Shown here: positions 1 through 9,161 of the stretch, piece by piece
How positions within the stretch are numbered: the stretch's first letter is position 1
Layout of the letters: every line of letters begins with the position of its first letter
Source of the DNA: Bacillota bacterium
Lineage (GTDB): Bacteria > Bacillota > Clostridia > Acetivibrionales > DTU013
Assembly (NCBI GenBank): GCA_023439545.1
Contig: JAEXNT010000006.1
Coordinates: 1 to 58,763 of the forward strand
Length of the DNA stretch: 58,763 bases
Reading direction: 5' to 3'
The notes under the pieces: model-generated
The model's input: the letters and a program-made list of their open reading frames with translations, nothing else
Database searches by the model: none
Told to the model about the DNA's origin: nothing
Position numbers and translations under genes: made by a program

Positions 1-28
1 TAGTTGTTTGCATTGATACCTCCAACAT

Positions 29-51
29 AAAAAAATTCCCCTTTCGGGGGA
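29..51 (-). terminator. Possible intrinsic terminator, minus strand
   Basis: Read on the minus strand, a short GC-rich hairpin (TCCCC/GGGGA arms at 36-51) is followed by seven T residues. No minus-strand gene is visible immediately upstream, so it may belong to the remains of the integrated element that ends here. Confidence 0.4.
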
Positions 52-100
52 GTCACCAAGCAAATATTATATATTACCTGCTCAATTTTCTCCGCCGAAA

Positions 101-631
101 GTGCACATTTTTATTATGCCGGTAACACTGGATGATGTTGCTGCCGTTTTGAAACGCCACAGAAAGGCTCAGATGGATGAAAAACAGAATGGTGGAGCTA
201 CATACCAGGATAATGGTTTTGTATTCAGTAATGAGCTTGGAGGCCCCATAGAACCCAGGCAAATGATCAAGTATTTCGAAGCGGCATTGCAGAAGGCGGG
301 CCTGGCTAAACTCGATATGCCGGAAGGCTGGAAGCCTGGCGACAAGATACCGAAAAGTTACAAGTTCCCCAAGTGGTTTATTCCTCCCGAGGGTTGGGAA
401 CCGGGGAAGGCGTTCCCGAAGGAATTTGTCCCACCGGTGGGAATTACTTTCCATGCATTACGGCATACCTTTGCAACACGGGGCCTTGAAAACGGGATAG
501 CTCCGAAAGTCATGCAGGAAATCCTCGGACATACGAGCATAACAATGACACTTGACCTGTATAGCCATGTGCTGCCTGATACGAAAAGGGATGCCATTCA
601 AAAGCTAAAAGGGGTATTTAAAATCAACTAA
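101..631 (+). pseudogene. Tyrosine recombinase/integrase, C-terminal remnant
   Basis: This is the C-terminal catalytic half of a phage-type tyrosine integrase. The HxxR box (HALRHTF, H118/R121), the LGH box (H144) and the nucleophile Tyr154 (DLYSHV) are present. The N-terminal arm-binding and core-binding domains and the first catalytic Arg are missing: the frame is open only from about base 17 and the 5' part has no integrase-like sequence. Full-length relatives are about 380-400 residues, so roughly half is lost. Residues 72-113 hold an unusual insertion with a repeated PEGW-x-PG-x-K-x-P-K motif between the conserved boxes. The fragment lies just 3' of tRNA-Arg, the normal position for an integrase next to its tRNA attachment site, which suggests a decayed integrative element to the left. 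Confidence 0.8.
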
Positions 632-665
632 AACTGTTTAGGGGTAAAATAGGGGTGGAAATCGA

Positions 666-698
666 AAGGCTTCCGAGGTTAAAAACCTTGGAAGCCTT
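666..698 (-). terminator. Hairpin 3' of tRNA-Arg
   Basis: A 15-bp stem (AAGGCTTCC..GGAAGCCTT extended by AGGTT/AACCT) with a three-base loop lies directly downstream of the tRNA-Arg 3' end on the minus strand. The T-tract is poor (TTCGATTTCC), so it may terminate the tRNA operon or act as an RNA 3'-end stabiliser. Confidence 0.5.
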
Positions 699-706
699 GA
701 TTTTAG

Positions 707-783
<77 letters not shown>

Positions 784-886
784 ATATTCAGTTTGTGGTC
801 GAAGCGGCTGTGTCGGGCGCTTCCGGCTAAGTTCCGCTTTCGGCATGTCCGAAGACTAATCTCCAGTGCTGCGACCTTTACATTAA

Positions 887-960
887 TGGAGCGGGTGATG
901 GGAATCGGACCCACGCAATCAGCTTGGAAGGCTGATGTTCTACCATTGAACTACACCCGC
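887..960 (-). tRNA. tRNA-Gly (anticodon TCC)
   Basis: On the minus strand the acceptor GCGGGTG/CACCCGC, D-arm GTAGTTCAATGGTAGAAC, anticodon stem TCAGC/GCTGA with loop CTTCCAA (anticodon TCC), T-arm with GTCCGATTC and encoded CCA are all present. It is first in a two-tRNA operon with tRNA-Arg about 100 bases downstream. Confidence 0.95.
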
Positions 961-987
961 ACAGGTATCGTGATTACCGACTTACAT

Positions 988-1016
988 ATTATACAGTCGG
1001 TATGCCCGTTTGTCAA
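988..1016 (-). promoter_or_regulatory. Consensus sigma-A promoter for tRNA-Gly/tRNA-Arg
   Basis: On the minus strand TTGACA (1011-1016) and TATAAT (988-993) are separated by exactly 17 bases, a perfect consensus promoter. The start would lie a little upstream of the mature tRNA-Gly 5' end. Confidence 0.85.
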
Positions 1017-1107
1017 TGCCGTAAAACCGTATTTTAAAAGTTTTATAAGAGCTGGTAAATCGGCTCTTGCAGGACAAAATTTCTTTCGGAGGGATAGTGT
1101 TTATAAC

Positions 1108-2808
1108 TTACGATCTCTTCCTCTTGTCCAACTGCATTTGTATTTCGGCTGTCAGATTATCGATCCCGAGCTGCTTCATATCGCTTATGAATTCCGTTAC
1201 TTCACCGGGGTCCTTGAGCTTTCCGCGTGACAAATTGGACTCGAACTCCTGGACGGCCCGACTTCTCTCTGCCGCCATATCCTTCAGCTTTGTGTAATCT
1301 GGGTAGAATGCTCCGTGCGGAGCATACTCACTGTATTTGTCCAAAAAATCAGTCAGCGTGCTTATACCTGCGCCGTATGTATCTTTGGAGAGAGCTGGAT
1401 AATATTCAACATTTTTAAATGCCCAGTTGCCGTCCCAGTACAGGTAAGAGCGATTATCGATATCCTGACCGGATGGCAGCCCGGGATAATCGTCGGTCAA
1501 CACATAATCCTTGTTTTCGATCCCGTAATTCATCAGATAATAGTTGTCGCGGTTCTGCTGCACCCAATCCAGGAAGCGGAGCGCCCTTGCCGTATTTGCG
1601 GATGAAGCCGGGAATACGAAAGATCCGTTCATAAAGAAGGCGCCCATGGAATTCTCGCGCTGCACCTTTTTCTCAGGATAGAGGTAGAAGACGCTCAGTG
1701 GGTTGGATTTCGAAGCCGGGCTGAAGGCCATTTTCTGCGGCTCCTTGGACGGTGGGGTCAGTTCGCCGTAGTTAACGAACGAGGTTACCTTTGACAGGTC
1801 AAGTTTCGGATCACCCTTCAGATAACCTTTGCCGTACCAGCCCGCTATCCTGTTTGTGGCTTCCAGGAATTCCGGCGTCTGTTCCCATGCCTTTATCGTC
1901 ATTTTGGGGTCGTCCCACTTGTAAACCAAATTCTGTGATCCATCGAGAATGACGTAGCCATAAGCCCGGGCAAAGAGTTTTATCGAATCGACGCCATTAA
2001 CAATGATTCCGGGGATCAGCTCCGGGTTGTTATTTTTCACAGCTTTGAGATAAGCTTCATACTGGTCGAGACTCGTTATATCGGAGATCTTGTATTTCTT
2101 GCATAGTGCATCATCCACCATCAGATATGCACAGTAGGCGGCCGGGTAAAGGGAAGGAACAGCGTAGAGCTTGCCGTCGACCTTGGCAAAATCGAGCTCC
2201 TCCTTCGAGTATTTCGAATACAGTGACTGCGCATTTTCGGGGAAGAGGGCGGATATGTCGGCGAGCTTCGACTCCCTGGCAAGCGATGTAAAGTCAGGGT
2301 AGTTCGATTCCGGTTTACCGACGCAAAAAGCATCAAAGACGTCTCCTGAGGCTTCGAGGGTTTTTATCCGGAACATATACTGCCCGAACTCGATCCATTT
2401 GAAATCGAGGGAAACGTTAACCATATCTGCAGACTGTTTCTCGAGCTCGGCCCTCACGTCAGGCCAGCCTTTCGGCTCTGTCCCGGGAAAATAGAATTTC
2501 AACGATGCGAGTTCCATTTTCTTGGCGGGAACCTCATGTTTTTGTATGAAGGCTTCGTCCTCATCGCCATCCTGCGCGGAACTGCAGCCAGCGGGAAGAA
2601 GGAGCAGCGAAAATAATACGGAGGTAACCAGCGCAGAACACATAATTGTCCGGGTCTTTATGCGCGATAAGAGTCTCCCGACGCTCGACACTTCAGACGT
2701 CATATCTCCGCCCTCAAGACCGCCGCCCTTCATATCTTCGGAGTTCATATCTGCGTCCTTCATACCACCGTCTTTTATGCTACTGCCCTTCATTCGGCCG
2801 TCATTCAT
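1108..2808 (-). CDS. Extracellular solute-binding lipoprotein (DUF3502/LplA-like), copy 1
   Basis: 566 residues. It is a lipid-anchored solute-binding protein of an ABC sugar/oligosaccharide importer type, acting outside the membrane. A lipobox (LLPAGC, Cys75) ends a hydrophobic segment, followed by a solute-binding fold and a C-terminal region typical of DUF3502/LplA-like proteins (ALRFLDWV..NRDNYYLMNYGIENKDYVL). It is a close tandem paralogue of the next gene, roughly three quarters identical by eye. Oddly, about 55 hydrophilic Met/Gly/Asp-rich residues precede the signal peptide, with repeated MK-x-x-x-M and GGxM motifs, yet a good ribosome site (AAGGAGG) sits before this start. No permease or ATPase is adjacent. 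The ligand cannot be told from the sequence. Confidence 0.85.
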   Translation of the reverse strand: MNDGRMKGSSIKDGGMKDADMNSEDMKGGGLEGGDMTSEVSSVGRLLSRIKTRTIMCSALVTSVLFSLLLLPAGCSSAQDGDEDEAFIQKHEVPAKKMELASLKFYFPGTEPKGWPDVRAELEKQSADMVNVSLDFKWIEFGQYMFRIKTLEASGDVFDAFCVGKPESNYPDFTSLARESKLADISALFPENAQSLYSKYSKEELDFAKVDGKLYAVPSLYPAAYCAYLMVDDALCKKYKISDITSLDQYEAYLKAVKNNNPELIPGIIVNGVDSIKLFARAYGYVILDGSQNLVYKWDDPKMTIKAWEQTPEFLEATNRIAGWYGKGYLKGDPKLDLSKVTSFVNYGELTPPSKEPQKMAFSPASKSNPLSVFYLYPEKKVQRENSMGAFFMNGSFVFPASSANTARALRFLDWVQQNRDNYYLMNYGIENKDYVLTDDYPGLPSGQDIDNRSYLYWDGNWAFKNVEYYPALSKDTYGAGISTLTDFLDKYSEYAPHGAFYPDYTKLKDMAAERSRAVQEFESNLSRGKLKDPGEVTEFISDMKQLGIDNLTAEIQMQLDKRKRS

Positions 2809-2855
2809 ATTCTGTCCTCCTTATGCTGAATACCTTGCCAGTATGCCGATCGACG

Positions 2856-2883
2856 AAACAACGCCCTCCGGACAGGAGGGCGT
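2856..2883 (-). terminator. Hairpin between the two lipoprotein genes
   Basis: A perfect 9-bp stem ACGCCCTCC/GGAGGGCGT with a five-base loop lies just after the stop of the upstream (2899-4461) gene on the minus strand. The following T-tract is short (TGTTTC). It may attenuate transcription between the duplicates. Confidence 0.55.
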
Positions 2884-2898
2884 CTATAAAAACGGAGC

Positions 2899-4461
2899 CT
2901 ACTTTTTGTCCAGCTGCTGCTGTATTTCGGCTGCCATATTATCGATACCGAGGTTCTTCATATCGCCTATGAACTTGGTAACTTCGCCGGGATCCTTTAT
3001 CTGTCCCTGCGACAGTTTGAACTCGAACTGCTGGACGGCCTGGCTTCTCTTCGCCGCCATATCCTTCAGCTTTCCGTAATCGGGGTAGAAGGCTCCATGC
3101 GGCGCATATTCGCTGTATTTATTCAAAAAATCCGTGTATGTGTTAATTCCTGCGCCGTAGGCGTCCTTGGGGAGTGCGGGATTGTACTCGGGATTCCTGA
3201 ACGCCCAGTTACCGTCCCAGTAGAGGTAAGTGCGGTTGTTGAAATCCTGTCCCGCCGGCATGGTTGGATAACCTTCGGACAATACGTAATCCTTGTTTTC
3301 GATACCGAAATTCATAAGATAATAATTGTCGCGGTTCTGGTACACCCAATCCAGGAAGCGTAGCGCCCTTGAAGTATTTACCGATGTGGCCGGGAATACG
3401 AACGATCCGTTCATAAAGAAGGTACCCATCGAATTATCACGCTGCACCTTTTTCTCCGGATAGAGGTAGAAGACGCTTAATGGGTTGGATTCCTTTATTT
3501 CGCCTGACGACGTATTGAAGGTCATCTTCGTTGGCTCCTTGGGCGGAGGGTTCAACTCGCCGTAGTAAACAAAGGATGTAACCTTGGACTGGTCGACTTT
3601 TGTCACGTCCTGCAGATAACCCTTGGCATACCAGTCCGCTATCTTGCTCGAGGCTTCCATGAATTCCGGCGTCTGCTCCCATGCCTTGACTGTCATTTTC
3701 GGATCGTCCCACTTGTAAACGAGATTCTGGAATTCATCGAGAATGACATAACCGAAGGCCCTGGCAAACAGCTTCATCGAATCGACGCCGTTTGCTATTA
3801 TCCCGGGGACCAGATCGGGATTGTTATTCTTCACTGCTTTGAGATAAGCTTCGTACTGCTCAAGATTCGTTATCTCAGGGATCTTGTACTTCTTATAGAG
3901 CGCGTCGTCGACCATCAGGTAGGTACAGTAGGCGGACGGGTAGAGGGAAGGAACGGCATAGAGCTTTCCGTCGACCTTGGCAAAACCGAGTTCTTCCTGT
4001 GTATATTTAGAATACAGCGATTGCGCATTTTCAGGGAAGAGAGTGCTTATGTCCGCAAGCTTCGAGTCTCTTGCGAGCGCCGTGAAGTCAGGGTAGAAGG
4101 AATCGGGTTTACCGAGGCAGAAGGCGTCGACGACGTCTCCTGAGGCTTCAAGCGTTTTCATCTTGTCCATGTATTGGCCGAACTCGATCCATTTGAAATC
4201 GAGGGAGGCATTGACCTTATCCGCGGACCGCTTCTCGAGCTCGGCCTTTACGTCGGGCCAGCTTTTTGGCTCTGTTCCGGGAAAATAGAATTTCAGCGAT
4301 GTATGCTCCAGCTTTTCAGCGGGAGCTTCATACTTCTGCATGAAGGAATCGCTCTCATCCCCGCCTTCCGTCGAAGAAGCGCAGCCTGCGGGAAACATGA
4401 GCAGCGGCAGCACAAGCAGGACTGTCAGCATGGAGCGCAAATATTTTTGAATCATCTTCAT
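2899..4461 (-). CDS. Extracellular solute-binding lipoprotein (DUF3502/LplA-like), copy 2
   Basis: 520 residues. It has a normal lipoprotein signal peptide: positively charged start (MKMIQKYLR), hydrophobic stretch, lipobox FPAGC with Cys27. The mature protein aligns over its whole length with the downstream paralogue at 1108-2808, including the EFGQYM, WDDPKMT and YGAGI-x-T blocks. It is probably the binding component of a carbohydrate-type ABC importer, judged from the LplA/DUF3502-like C-terminus. GGAGAG lies a few bases before the ATG. The two genes look like a recent tandem duplication; transport partners are not in this window, so they may use permeases encoded elsewhere or act as sensors. 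Confidence 0.87.
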   Translation of the reverse strand: MKMIQKYLRSMLTVLLVLPLLMFPAGCASSTEGGDESDSFMQKYEAPAEKLEHTSLKFYFPGTEPKSWPDVKAELEKRSADKVNASLDFKWIEFGQYMDKMKTLEASGDVVDAFCLGKPDSFYPDFTALARDSKLADISTLFPENAQSLYSKYTQEELGFAKVDGKLYAVPSLYPSAYCTYLMVDDALYKKYKIPEITNLEQYEAYLKAVKNNNPDLVPGIIANGVDSMKLFARAFGYVILDEFQNLVYKWDDPKMTVKAWEQTPEFMEASSKIADWYAKGYLQDVTKVDQSKVTSFVYYGELNPPPKEPTKMTFNTSSGEIKESNPLSVFYLYPEKKVQRDNSMGTFFMNGSFVFPATSVNTSRALRFLDWVYQNRDNYYLMNFGIENKDYVLSEGYPTMPAGQDFNNRTYLYWDGNWAFRNPEYNPALPKDAYGAGINTYTDFLNKYSEYAPHGAFYPDYGKLKDMAAKRSQAVQQFEFKLSQGQIKDPGEVTKFIGDMKNLGIDNMAAEIQQQLDKK

Positions 4462-4622
4462 CTTGTTCTCTCCTTTATTTCTTTTGTCTGAAAATGCTTG
4501 ATTTACATAACATGCCAGTGTATCATTTCTATATATGACACATTTTACATAACAATATTATCAGTCAGATTTGAATAATTTGTTAACAAATATTAAAATT
4601 TTGGTAAATGAGAGGCGCATAC

Positions 4623-5282
4623 ATGTCAGATCCATATCGAAAATACTGGAACGAACAATTCAAGATACTTCAGGATACCTGGCCCAAACCGGACAATTTC
4701 AGCGAGTGTATCGAGATCTGTCTGCAGTTGCACGGTATGGTCCATTCCGCTGTGCCCGAGCAGACAATTCCCGTTTCATTCGAAGACGGGCTTTGGGCGG
4801 TTTTGAGCGAGGAGTCATTCAGAAAACTGCATCACGGGGACCAGTCGATCGCATGGAAGCTCTGGCATACAGGCAGGATAGAGGATATGACCATGAATGT
4901 GCTGATTGCAGGGGAAAGCCAGGTTATCGACGAAAACGGCTGGTATGGGAAACTTAACGTCAAAGCCCGGGATACAGGCAACGCCATGAATGAGGACGAA
5001 ATAGCCGAAATGAGCGATTCAATCAACATAGAAGCTTTGAAATATTACCGTAATGAGGTTGCAAAGCGGACCAGAAAGGTGATCCGGTCTCTCGGACCCC
5101 AGGACCTGAAGCGGAAAGTCGACGCTGCAAGGCTTGGCAGCCTTATGGCGGACGGCTCGCTGGTACCCGCCGCTCAGGGAATATACGATTACTGGAAAAA
5201 GAAAACATACGCGGGTCTGCTTCTGATGCCTGCAACGCGGCACATACTGGTGCATATTAATGAGTCGGTGAGGCTGGCTTGA
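4623..5282 (+). CDS. DinB-like metal-binding helical-bundle protein
   Basis: 219 residues from the ATG preceded by GAGAGG; an ATG 15 bases earlier lacks a ribosome site. The protein has the look of the DinB/YfiT-type four-helix bundle: an N-terminal helix with LHGMVHSA, a central LWHTGRIEDMT segment and a C-terminal HILVHINESVRL. The spaced histidines are those that would bind one divalent metal. Family members include thiol transferases and damage-inducible proteins, but many have no known reaction, and I infer no substrate. It is transcribed away from the lipoprotein genes and precedes the acyltransferase by only 24 bases, so the two may be co-transcribed. Confidence 0.65.
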   Translation: MSDPYRKYWNEQFKILQDTWPKPDNFSECIEICLQLHGMVHSAVPEQTIPVSFEDGLWAVLSEESFRKLHHGDQSIAWKLWHTGRIEDMTMNVLIAGESQVIDENGWYGKLNVKARDTGNAMNEDEIAEMSDSINIEALKYYRNEVAKRTRKVIRSLGPQDLKRKVDAARLGSLMADGSLVPAAQGIYDYWKKKTYAGLLLMPATRHILVHINESVRLA

Positions 5283-5306
5283 TCGACGGATAAGTGGTGA
5301 TCATCC

Positions 5307-6521
5307 ATGGAAAAGGTAAAATATATTGAAGGGCTTCGCGGCCTGGCCTCCATAATCGTAGTTCTGTCTCACTTCGTGGTCTTCTTTTATCCCTCGCTTT
5401 ATACGGGAGACCCCAGTGAAGCCAGATTTGTCTCGAAGCTTGATATAGTCATCGCTGGAACGCCCTTGAATCTGATTTATAACGGCAATTTTGCCGTATG
5501 CATATTCTTTTTGCTCAGCGGGTATGTCCTGAGCTATAAATTTTTCAGGACAAATGACTACGAGCATGTTGTTTCAGGGGCCTTCAGGAGGTATTTCAGG
5601 CTGTTGATCCCGGTGCTGGCCATTAACATCGTTACCTTCATTCTAATGAAGGAAAATTTATTCTTCAATAGACAAGTCGGGGATATAATAGGATCTCATT
5701 GGTGGCTGAACCAGCAGTGGTCCTTCAGCCCGACCATTTCGAACCTGCTGCGGGAATCGTTCCTTGGCGTCTTCTTCCTGCAGGCGGACAGCTACAATCC
5801 GGCGCAGTGGACCATGACGTACGAATTGCTGGGCTCCTTCCTCGTATTCGCCATATTGGCGCTGTTCGGAAGGTACAAAAACAGAAATTTTGTATACTTC
5901 GTACTTTGCTGCGTATTTTTCCAGACATATTTCCTCGCTTTCCTCGCGGGCCTGATCATTTGTGACCTGAGCATCAACGGGTTTATCGAAGCCTTCGGCA
6001 AAAAGACCTTCAAGTGGGTGCTGATAGGCTTGATCTTCGGCTCCTATCCCGCAGGTATGGACGTAAGTAATACAATCTATAAGTTTTTCGATTTCTCCGC
6101 TATATATGATGCGCCCATTATTTACAATATGCCGCTGTTCTACCATATTCTCGGCTCCGTTTGCTTCTTTCTCGTACTTATCAATTCGGAAAGGCTGCAG
6201 CGCTTCTTTTCCGCAAAGCCGCTGGTTTTGCTCGGCAGGATGTCATTCTCGGTATACCTGGTCCATCTGCCGATCATAGGGACGTTTTCTGCTTTTATGT
6301 TCACGGCGCTGCACAGGAAGATAAGCGACACAGCTGCATTTGCGGTCACCTTCGTTTCATCCGTTATCCTTATACTGATAGTTTCATTTATCATGAACAA
6401 GTTCGTGGACGAAAAAGGCATAAGGCTGACACAAATGCTGTACAATCTTTTCAATGACAGGATACTCAAAAGATTAAGGCGTTTGATACCGAGACATATC
6501 ATATCCGGCCTGCTGAAGTGA
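5307..6521 (+). CDS. Membrane acyltransferase, acyltransferase-3 (OafA-like) family
   Basis: 404 residues with about ten hydrophobic segments. The N-terminus shows the hallmark of the family: YIEGLRGLASIIVVLSHFVVFF, with the R in GLRG and the His of SHF as likely catalytic residues. A later FFLLSGYVLSYKFF block and the C-terminal LGRMSFSVYLVHLPI block are also characteristic. Such proteins O-acetylate or acylate cell-surface glycans, peptidoglycan or lipids using cytoplasmic acyl donors. Start codon ATG has only a weak ribosome site. The neighbouring glycosyltransferase suggests a role in envelope glycoconjugate modification, which is inference. Confidence 0.88.
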   Translation: MEKVKYIEGLRGLASIIVVLSHFVVFFYPSLYTGDPSEARFVSKLDIVIAGTPLNLIYNGNFAVCIFFLLSGYVLSYKFFRTNDYEHVVSGAFRRYFRLLIPVLAINIVTFILMKENLFFNRQVGDIIGSHWWLNQQWSFSPTISNLLRESFLGVFFLQADSYNPAQWTMTYELLGSFLVFAILALFGRYKNRNFVYFVLCCVFFQTYFLAFLAGLIICDLSINGFIEAFGKKTFKWVLIGLIFGSYPAGMDVSNTIYKFFDFSAIYDAPIIYNMPLFYHILGSVCFFLVLINSERLQRFFSAKPLVLLGRMSFSVYLVHLPIIGTFSAFMFTALHRKISDTAAFAVTFVSSVILILIVSFIMNKFVDEKGIRLTQMLYNLFNDRILKRLRRLIPRHIISGLLK

Positions 6522-6579
6522 TTCGCGAACCAAAAGCCGGATGCGCCTGACAAGTATCGATTTTGATTTTTCATTTAGG

Positions 6580-6608
6580 TTGTATAAACAAGGGATAAGT
6601 TATATAAT
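6580..6608 (+). promoter_or_regulatory. Sigma-A promoter for the glycosyltransferase
   Basis: TTGTAT (6580-6585) and TATAAT (6603-6608) are 17 bases apart. The promoter lies about 80 bases before the ATG at 6687, which has a GGGGGAAT ribosome site. Confidence 0.65.
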
Positions 6609-6686
6609 AATAAAGAAATAACTTAATACTAGGTCATAATTATTCGACCAGGGATCAATAACTATTTATTTTTGGGGGAATAACTC

Positions 6687-7874
6687 ATGTTGCTGTTGTA
6701 TATATCACTTTCAGTTGGAGCTCTGTTCATCCTTTTCTGGTGTGCACAGCTTCTCTTTCTGAACCTTCACTTAAGATGGACGAATCATATTATACAATCC
6801 GACAATGAGGACGCCAAAACAGGCGTCAGTATAATACACCCTATCAAAGACATCGATTTCGAACTCGAAAGGAATCTCGAATCCTGGTTCAGGCAGAACT
6901 ACAATGGTCCGATACAGCATATATTCAGTTTCCAGTCGCCTGATGATCCGGCAATACCGATAGTTAGGATGATAATGGAAAATCATCCCAACATGGACTG
7001 TGAGATTACGGTAAACCCCGTCATACCCGGACTTAACGGCAAGAGCTCAAACATGGTCAATGGAATGAAGCTTGCGAAATACGATATCGTATTGTTCGGC
7101 GACAGCGATATAAGGATCAGGCAGGATTTCATAGTAAAGATGGTACGGCCGCTCAAGAACGAAAAGGTCGGGATCACTACCTGCGGGCAGATCAACATCG
7201 GCGGCAGGGATTTCTGGACCAGGTTCTTCACATTTACGCAAAACACCGAAACTGACTTTACGTGGGCATTCCTTACGAAGCTCGGCGTCGACGTAGGCGC
7301 GACAGGCGCAGCTTTTGCCATGAGAAAGAGTCTACTGCTTGAAGTAGGCGGTCTTGAGGCCTTCGGGGGTTCGCTCCTGGAAGACCTGCACCTCGGGAAC
7401 ACGCTTTACAAAATGGGCTATAAGCTGATACTGGGGCCTTTCCTCGAATGCCACGTGAACAAACTTGCCAAGGAAAAGTCCTTTAACTATGCGCGTCGTA
7501 TCGGAATCGGCATCAAGGCTCATATCGCCACCGAGCTTCCGATGTTCATAGCCATGTTCTTCTGGTACTGGGCGATACTGCTTCTGGGTCTGGCATTCCG
7601 GGACCCGTATGTTATCTATCTGTCGCTGATGTTCATGGGGTTAAGGGTGATCCACGGCGTACTTATGAGGGTTATAACCGGAAACAGCATCGTGCTTACG
7701 GATTTTGTCACACCGCTGTTTTTCGATTTGTTCGCGACCTTCTACCTCATATTCTCCATAAGCAACCCTTACGTTACATGGAGGGGCATCAGGTATGAGG
7801 TCAAGAAGGGCGGATATATCGAAGAGGTCGATTATGTAAGCGAAGACCTCAATGAGGAGGAAGTAAAGGTATAG
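6687..7874 (+). CDS. Family 21-like (ceramide glucosyltransferase-type) glycosyltransferase
   Basis: 395 residues. An N-terminal membrane anchor (about residues 3-27) is followed by a GT-A catalytic domain resembling the GT21/HpnI group: SIIHPIK start, the DSDIR metal/nucleotide site, the VGATGAAFAMRK block, LLEDLHLG as the catalytic-base Asp, then FNYARRI in the place of the (Q/R)xxRW motif. Two to three hydrophobic helices close the protein. Enzymes of this group transfer a hexose from a nucleotide sugar to a lipid acceptor at the cytoplasmic membrane face. The acceptor here is unknown; bacterial substrates would be diacylglycerol or a polyprenyl/hopanoid-type lipid rather than ceramide. 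Confidence 0.82.
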   Translation: MLLLYISLSVGALFILFWCAQLLFLNLHLRWTNHIIQSDNEDAKTGVSIIHPIKDIDFELERNLESWFRQNYNGPIQHIFSFQSPDDPAIPIVRMIMENHPNMDCEITVNPVIPGLNGKSSNMVNGMKLAKYDIVLFGDSDIRIRQDFIVKMVRPLKNEKVGITTCGQINIGGRDFWTRFFTFTQNTETDFTWAFLTKLGVDVGATGAAFAMRKSLLLEVGGLEAFGGSLLEDLHLGNTLYKMGYKLILGPFLECHVNKLAKEKSFNYARRIGIGIKAHIATELPMFIAMFFWYWAILLLGLAFRDPYVIYLSLMFMGLRVIHGVLMRVITGNSIVLTDFVTPLFFDLFATFYLIFSISNPYVTWRGIRYEVKKGGYIEEVDYVSEDLNEEEVKV

Positions 7875-7952
7875 AGTCGGGACATAAGCCGGATATAAGC
7901 CGGGCATAAGCCGGACATATAAATCCTTCGGACGGCAATGGATCATAAAGCG

Positions 7953-7989
7953 AAAAAAAGGAACTCTGAACGTTCAGAGTTCCTTTCTG
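7953..7989. terminator. Terminator between convergent genes
   Basis: The perfect palindrome AAAGGAACTCTGA/TCAGAGTTCCTTT is followed on the minus strand by a run of seven T, so it terminates the acetyltransferase gene, whose stop codon lies inside the stem. The plus strand lacks a good T-run but the hairpin may also stop the glycosyltransferase transcript. Confidence 0.8.
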
Positions 7990-9101
7990 TATATTCTGTA
8001 GGTTTTGTAGTGCCGGGCGCCCGTACCCTCGATGTCCGCCCTCATCCTGTGATTGGTTTCGCCTATGGTCGAGGCTTCCCCCGCTTTGAATCCCTTTTCC
8101 AGAGCATTGTTGAAGGCGGTGTAGTAAAGCGCGAAGGACACGCCCTTGTTCCTGAACTCCGGCACGACGAACATCACGAACATTCTCGCCGATTTGATCC
8201 TGCGCTTATACCATAGATATTTCAAAGCGCCGAGAGGTGTGACTCTTCCGTTCAGATGGATAAGGACTTCGTTATAATCCGGCAGAGCGATGCCGAAGCC
8301 GATCGCTTCGTCACCATGACGCGCTATGGGTATTATTTCGGGTACGGCAAGGGGTATGAGCCTTTTTGCCATATCCCGGACTTCCTCAAGAGACGGGGGC
8401 ACAAGATCCGGCCATTCGTCCGGCATCGCTTTGTCCATTACCTGCTTCATCGCCCTGGTCTCGCCATCCAGGTCCTTCAGGTTCAGAGTATCCACCCTGA
8501 AATCGTAGCGTTTCTGGGCATATTCTATAACCTTTCCGGGATCCTTCTGAAAAGTTGTTACCGGGTCTATAGAGTAGGCAAAAACGTCATAATCCTTTGT
8601 AAATCCATAACGCTCGACAAGCTCGACATAATAGGAAGGATTGTAGGAATTCATCAAAACCGGAGGCCTGTCGAAGCAGTCTACCAGCATTCCTTTATTT
8701 TCATCTCCGTCCGTGCCCGTGACTGCGCAGGGACCGCAGATGAAATCCGCGCCGTTGCGTTTCGCCCAATCGGAGGCGGCATCGAGAAGCGCGCCTGCCG
8801 TTACGTTGTCGTCTATGGTTTCGAACATGGAAAAGAAGGCCATATTCATTTTCTTTTTCTCGTTGAGGTTCGTATCTATGCCCGCATAAATTCTTCCGAC
8901 AGGCTCGCCGTCCACGCAGGCAAGGAAAAGCTGATGCAGTATTTTCTTAAGCGCCGGATTTTTAACCGGATCCAGTGATGCCTTGATCTCGCTCAACAGT
9001 GGCGGTACCCAGTTTTTATCGTTTTTGTATATTTTCCAGGGGAATTTCAGGAATTGTTTCATATCTGCCTTGGATACGACGGGTCTAATGTCTGGCTTCA
9101 T
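7974..9101 (-). CDS. GNAT-like N-acetyltransferase (about 375-residue family)
   Basis: 375 residues. The protein matches a widespread bacterial family annotated as GNAT-like, with an N-terminal FPWKIYKNDKNWVPPL signature, a central ADFICGPCAVTGTDGDENKG-like block and a C-terminal acetyl-CoA-type fold (FVVPEFRNKGVSFALYYTAFNNA) containing the R-x-x-G-x equivalent. Start ATG follows a strong AGGAGG. It is transcribed alone. The substrate of this family is not established and context gives no hint. The C-terminal ARHYKTYRIYRKEL tail is typical for the family end, so the gene looks complete. Confidence 0.75.
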   Translation of the reverse strand: MKPDIRPVVSKADMKQFLKFPWKIYKNDKNWVPPLLSEIKASLDPVKNPALKKILHQLFLACVDGEPVGRIYAGIDTNLNEKKKMNMAFFSMFETIDDNVTAGALLDAASDWAKRNGADFICGPCAVTGTDGDENKGMLVDCFDRPPVLMNSYNPSYYVELVERYGFTKDYDVFAYSIDPVTTFQKDPGKVIEYAQKRYDFRVDTLNLKDLDGETRAMKQVMDKAMPDEWPDLVPPSLEEVRDMAKRLIPLAVPEIIPIARHGDEAIGFGIALPDYNEVLIHLNGRVTPLGALKYLWYKRRIKSARMFVMFVVPEFRNKGVSFALYYTAFNNALEKGFKAGEASTIGETNHRMRADIEGTGARHYKTYRIYRKEL

Positions 9102-9161
9102 CTGCCATCCTCCTAGTCATCTGCGGGATACCGGAATATCAATATGGCTTTAACGTCAAAA

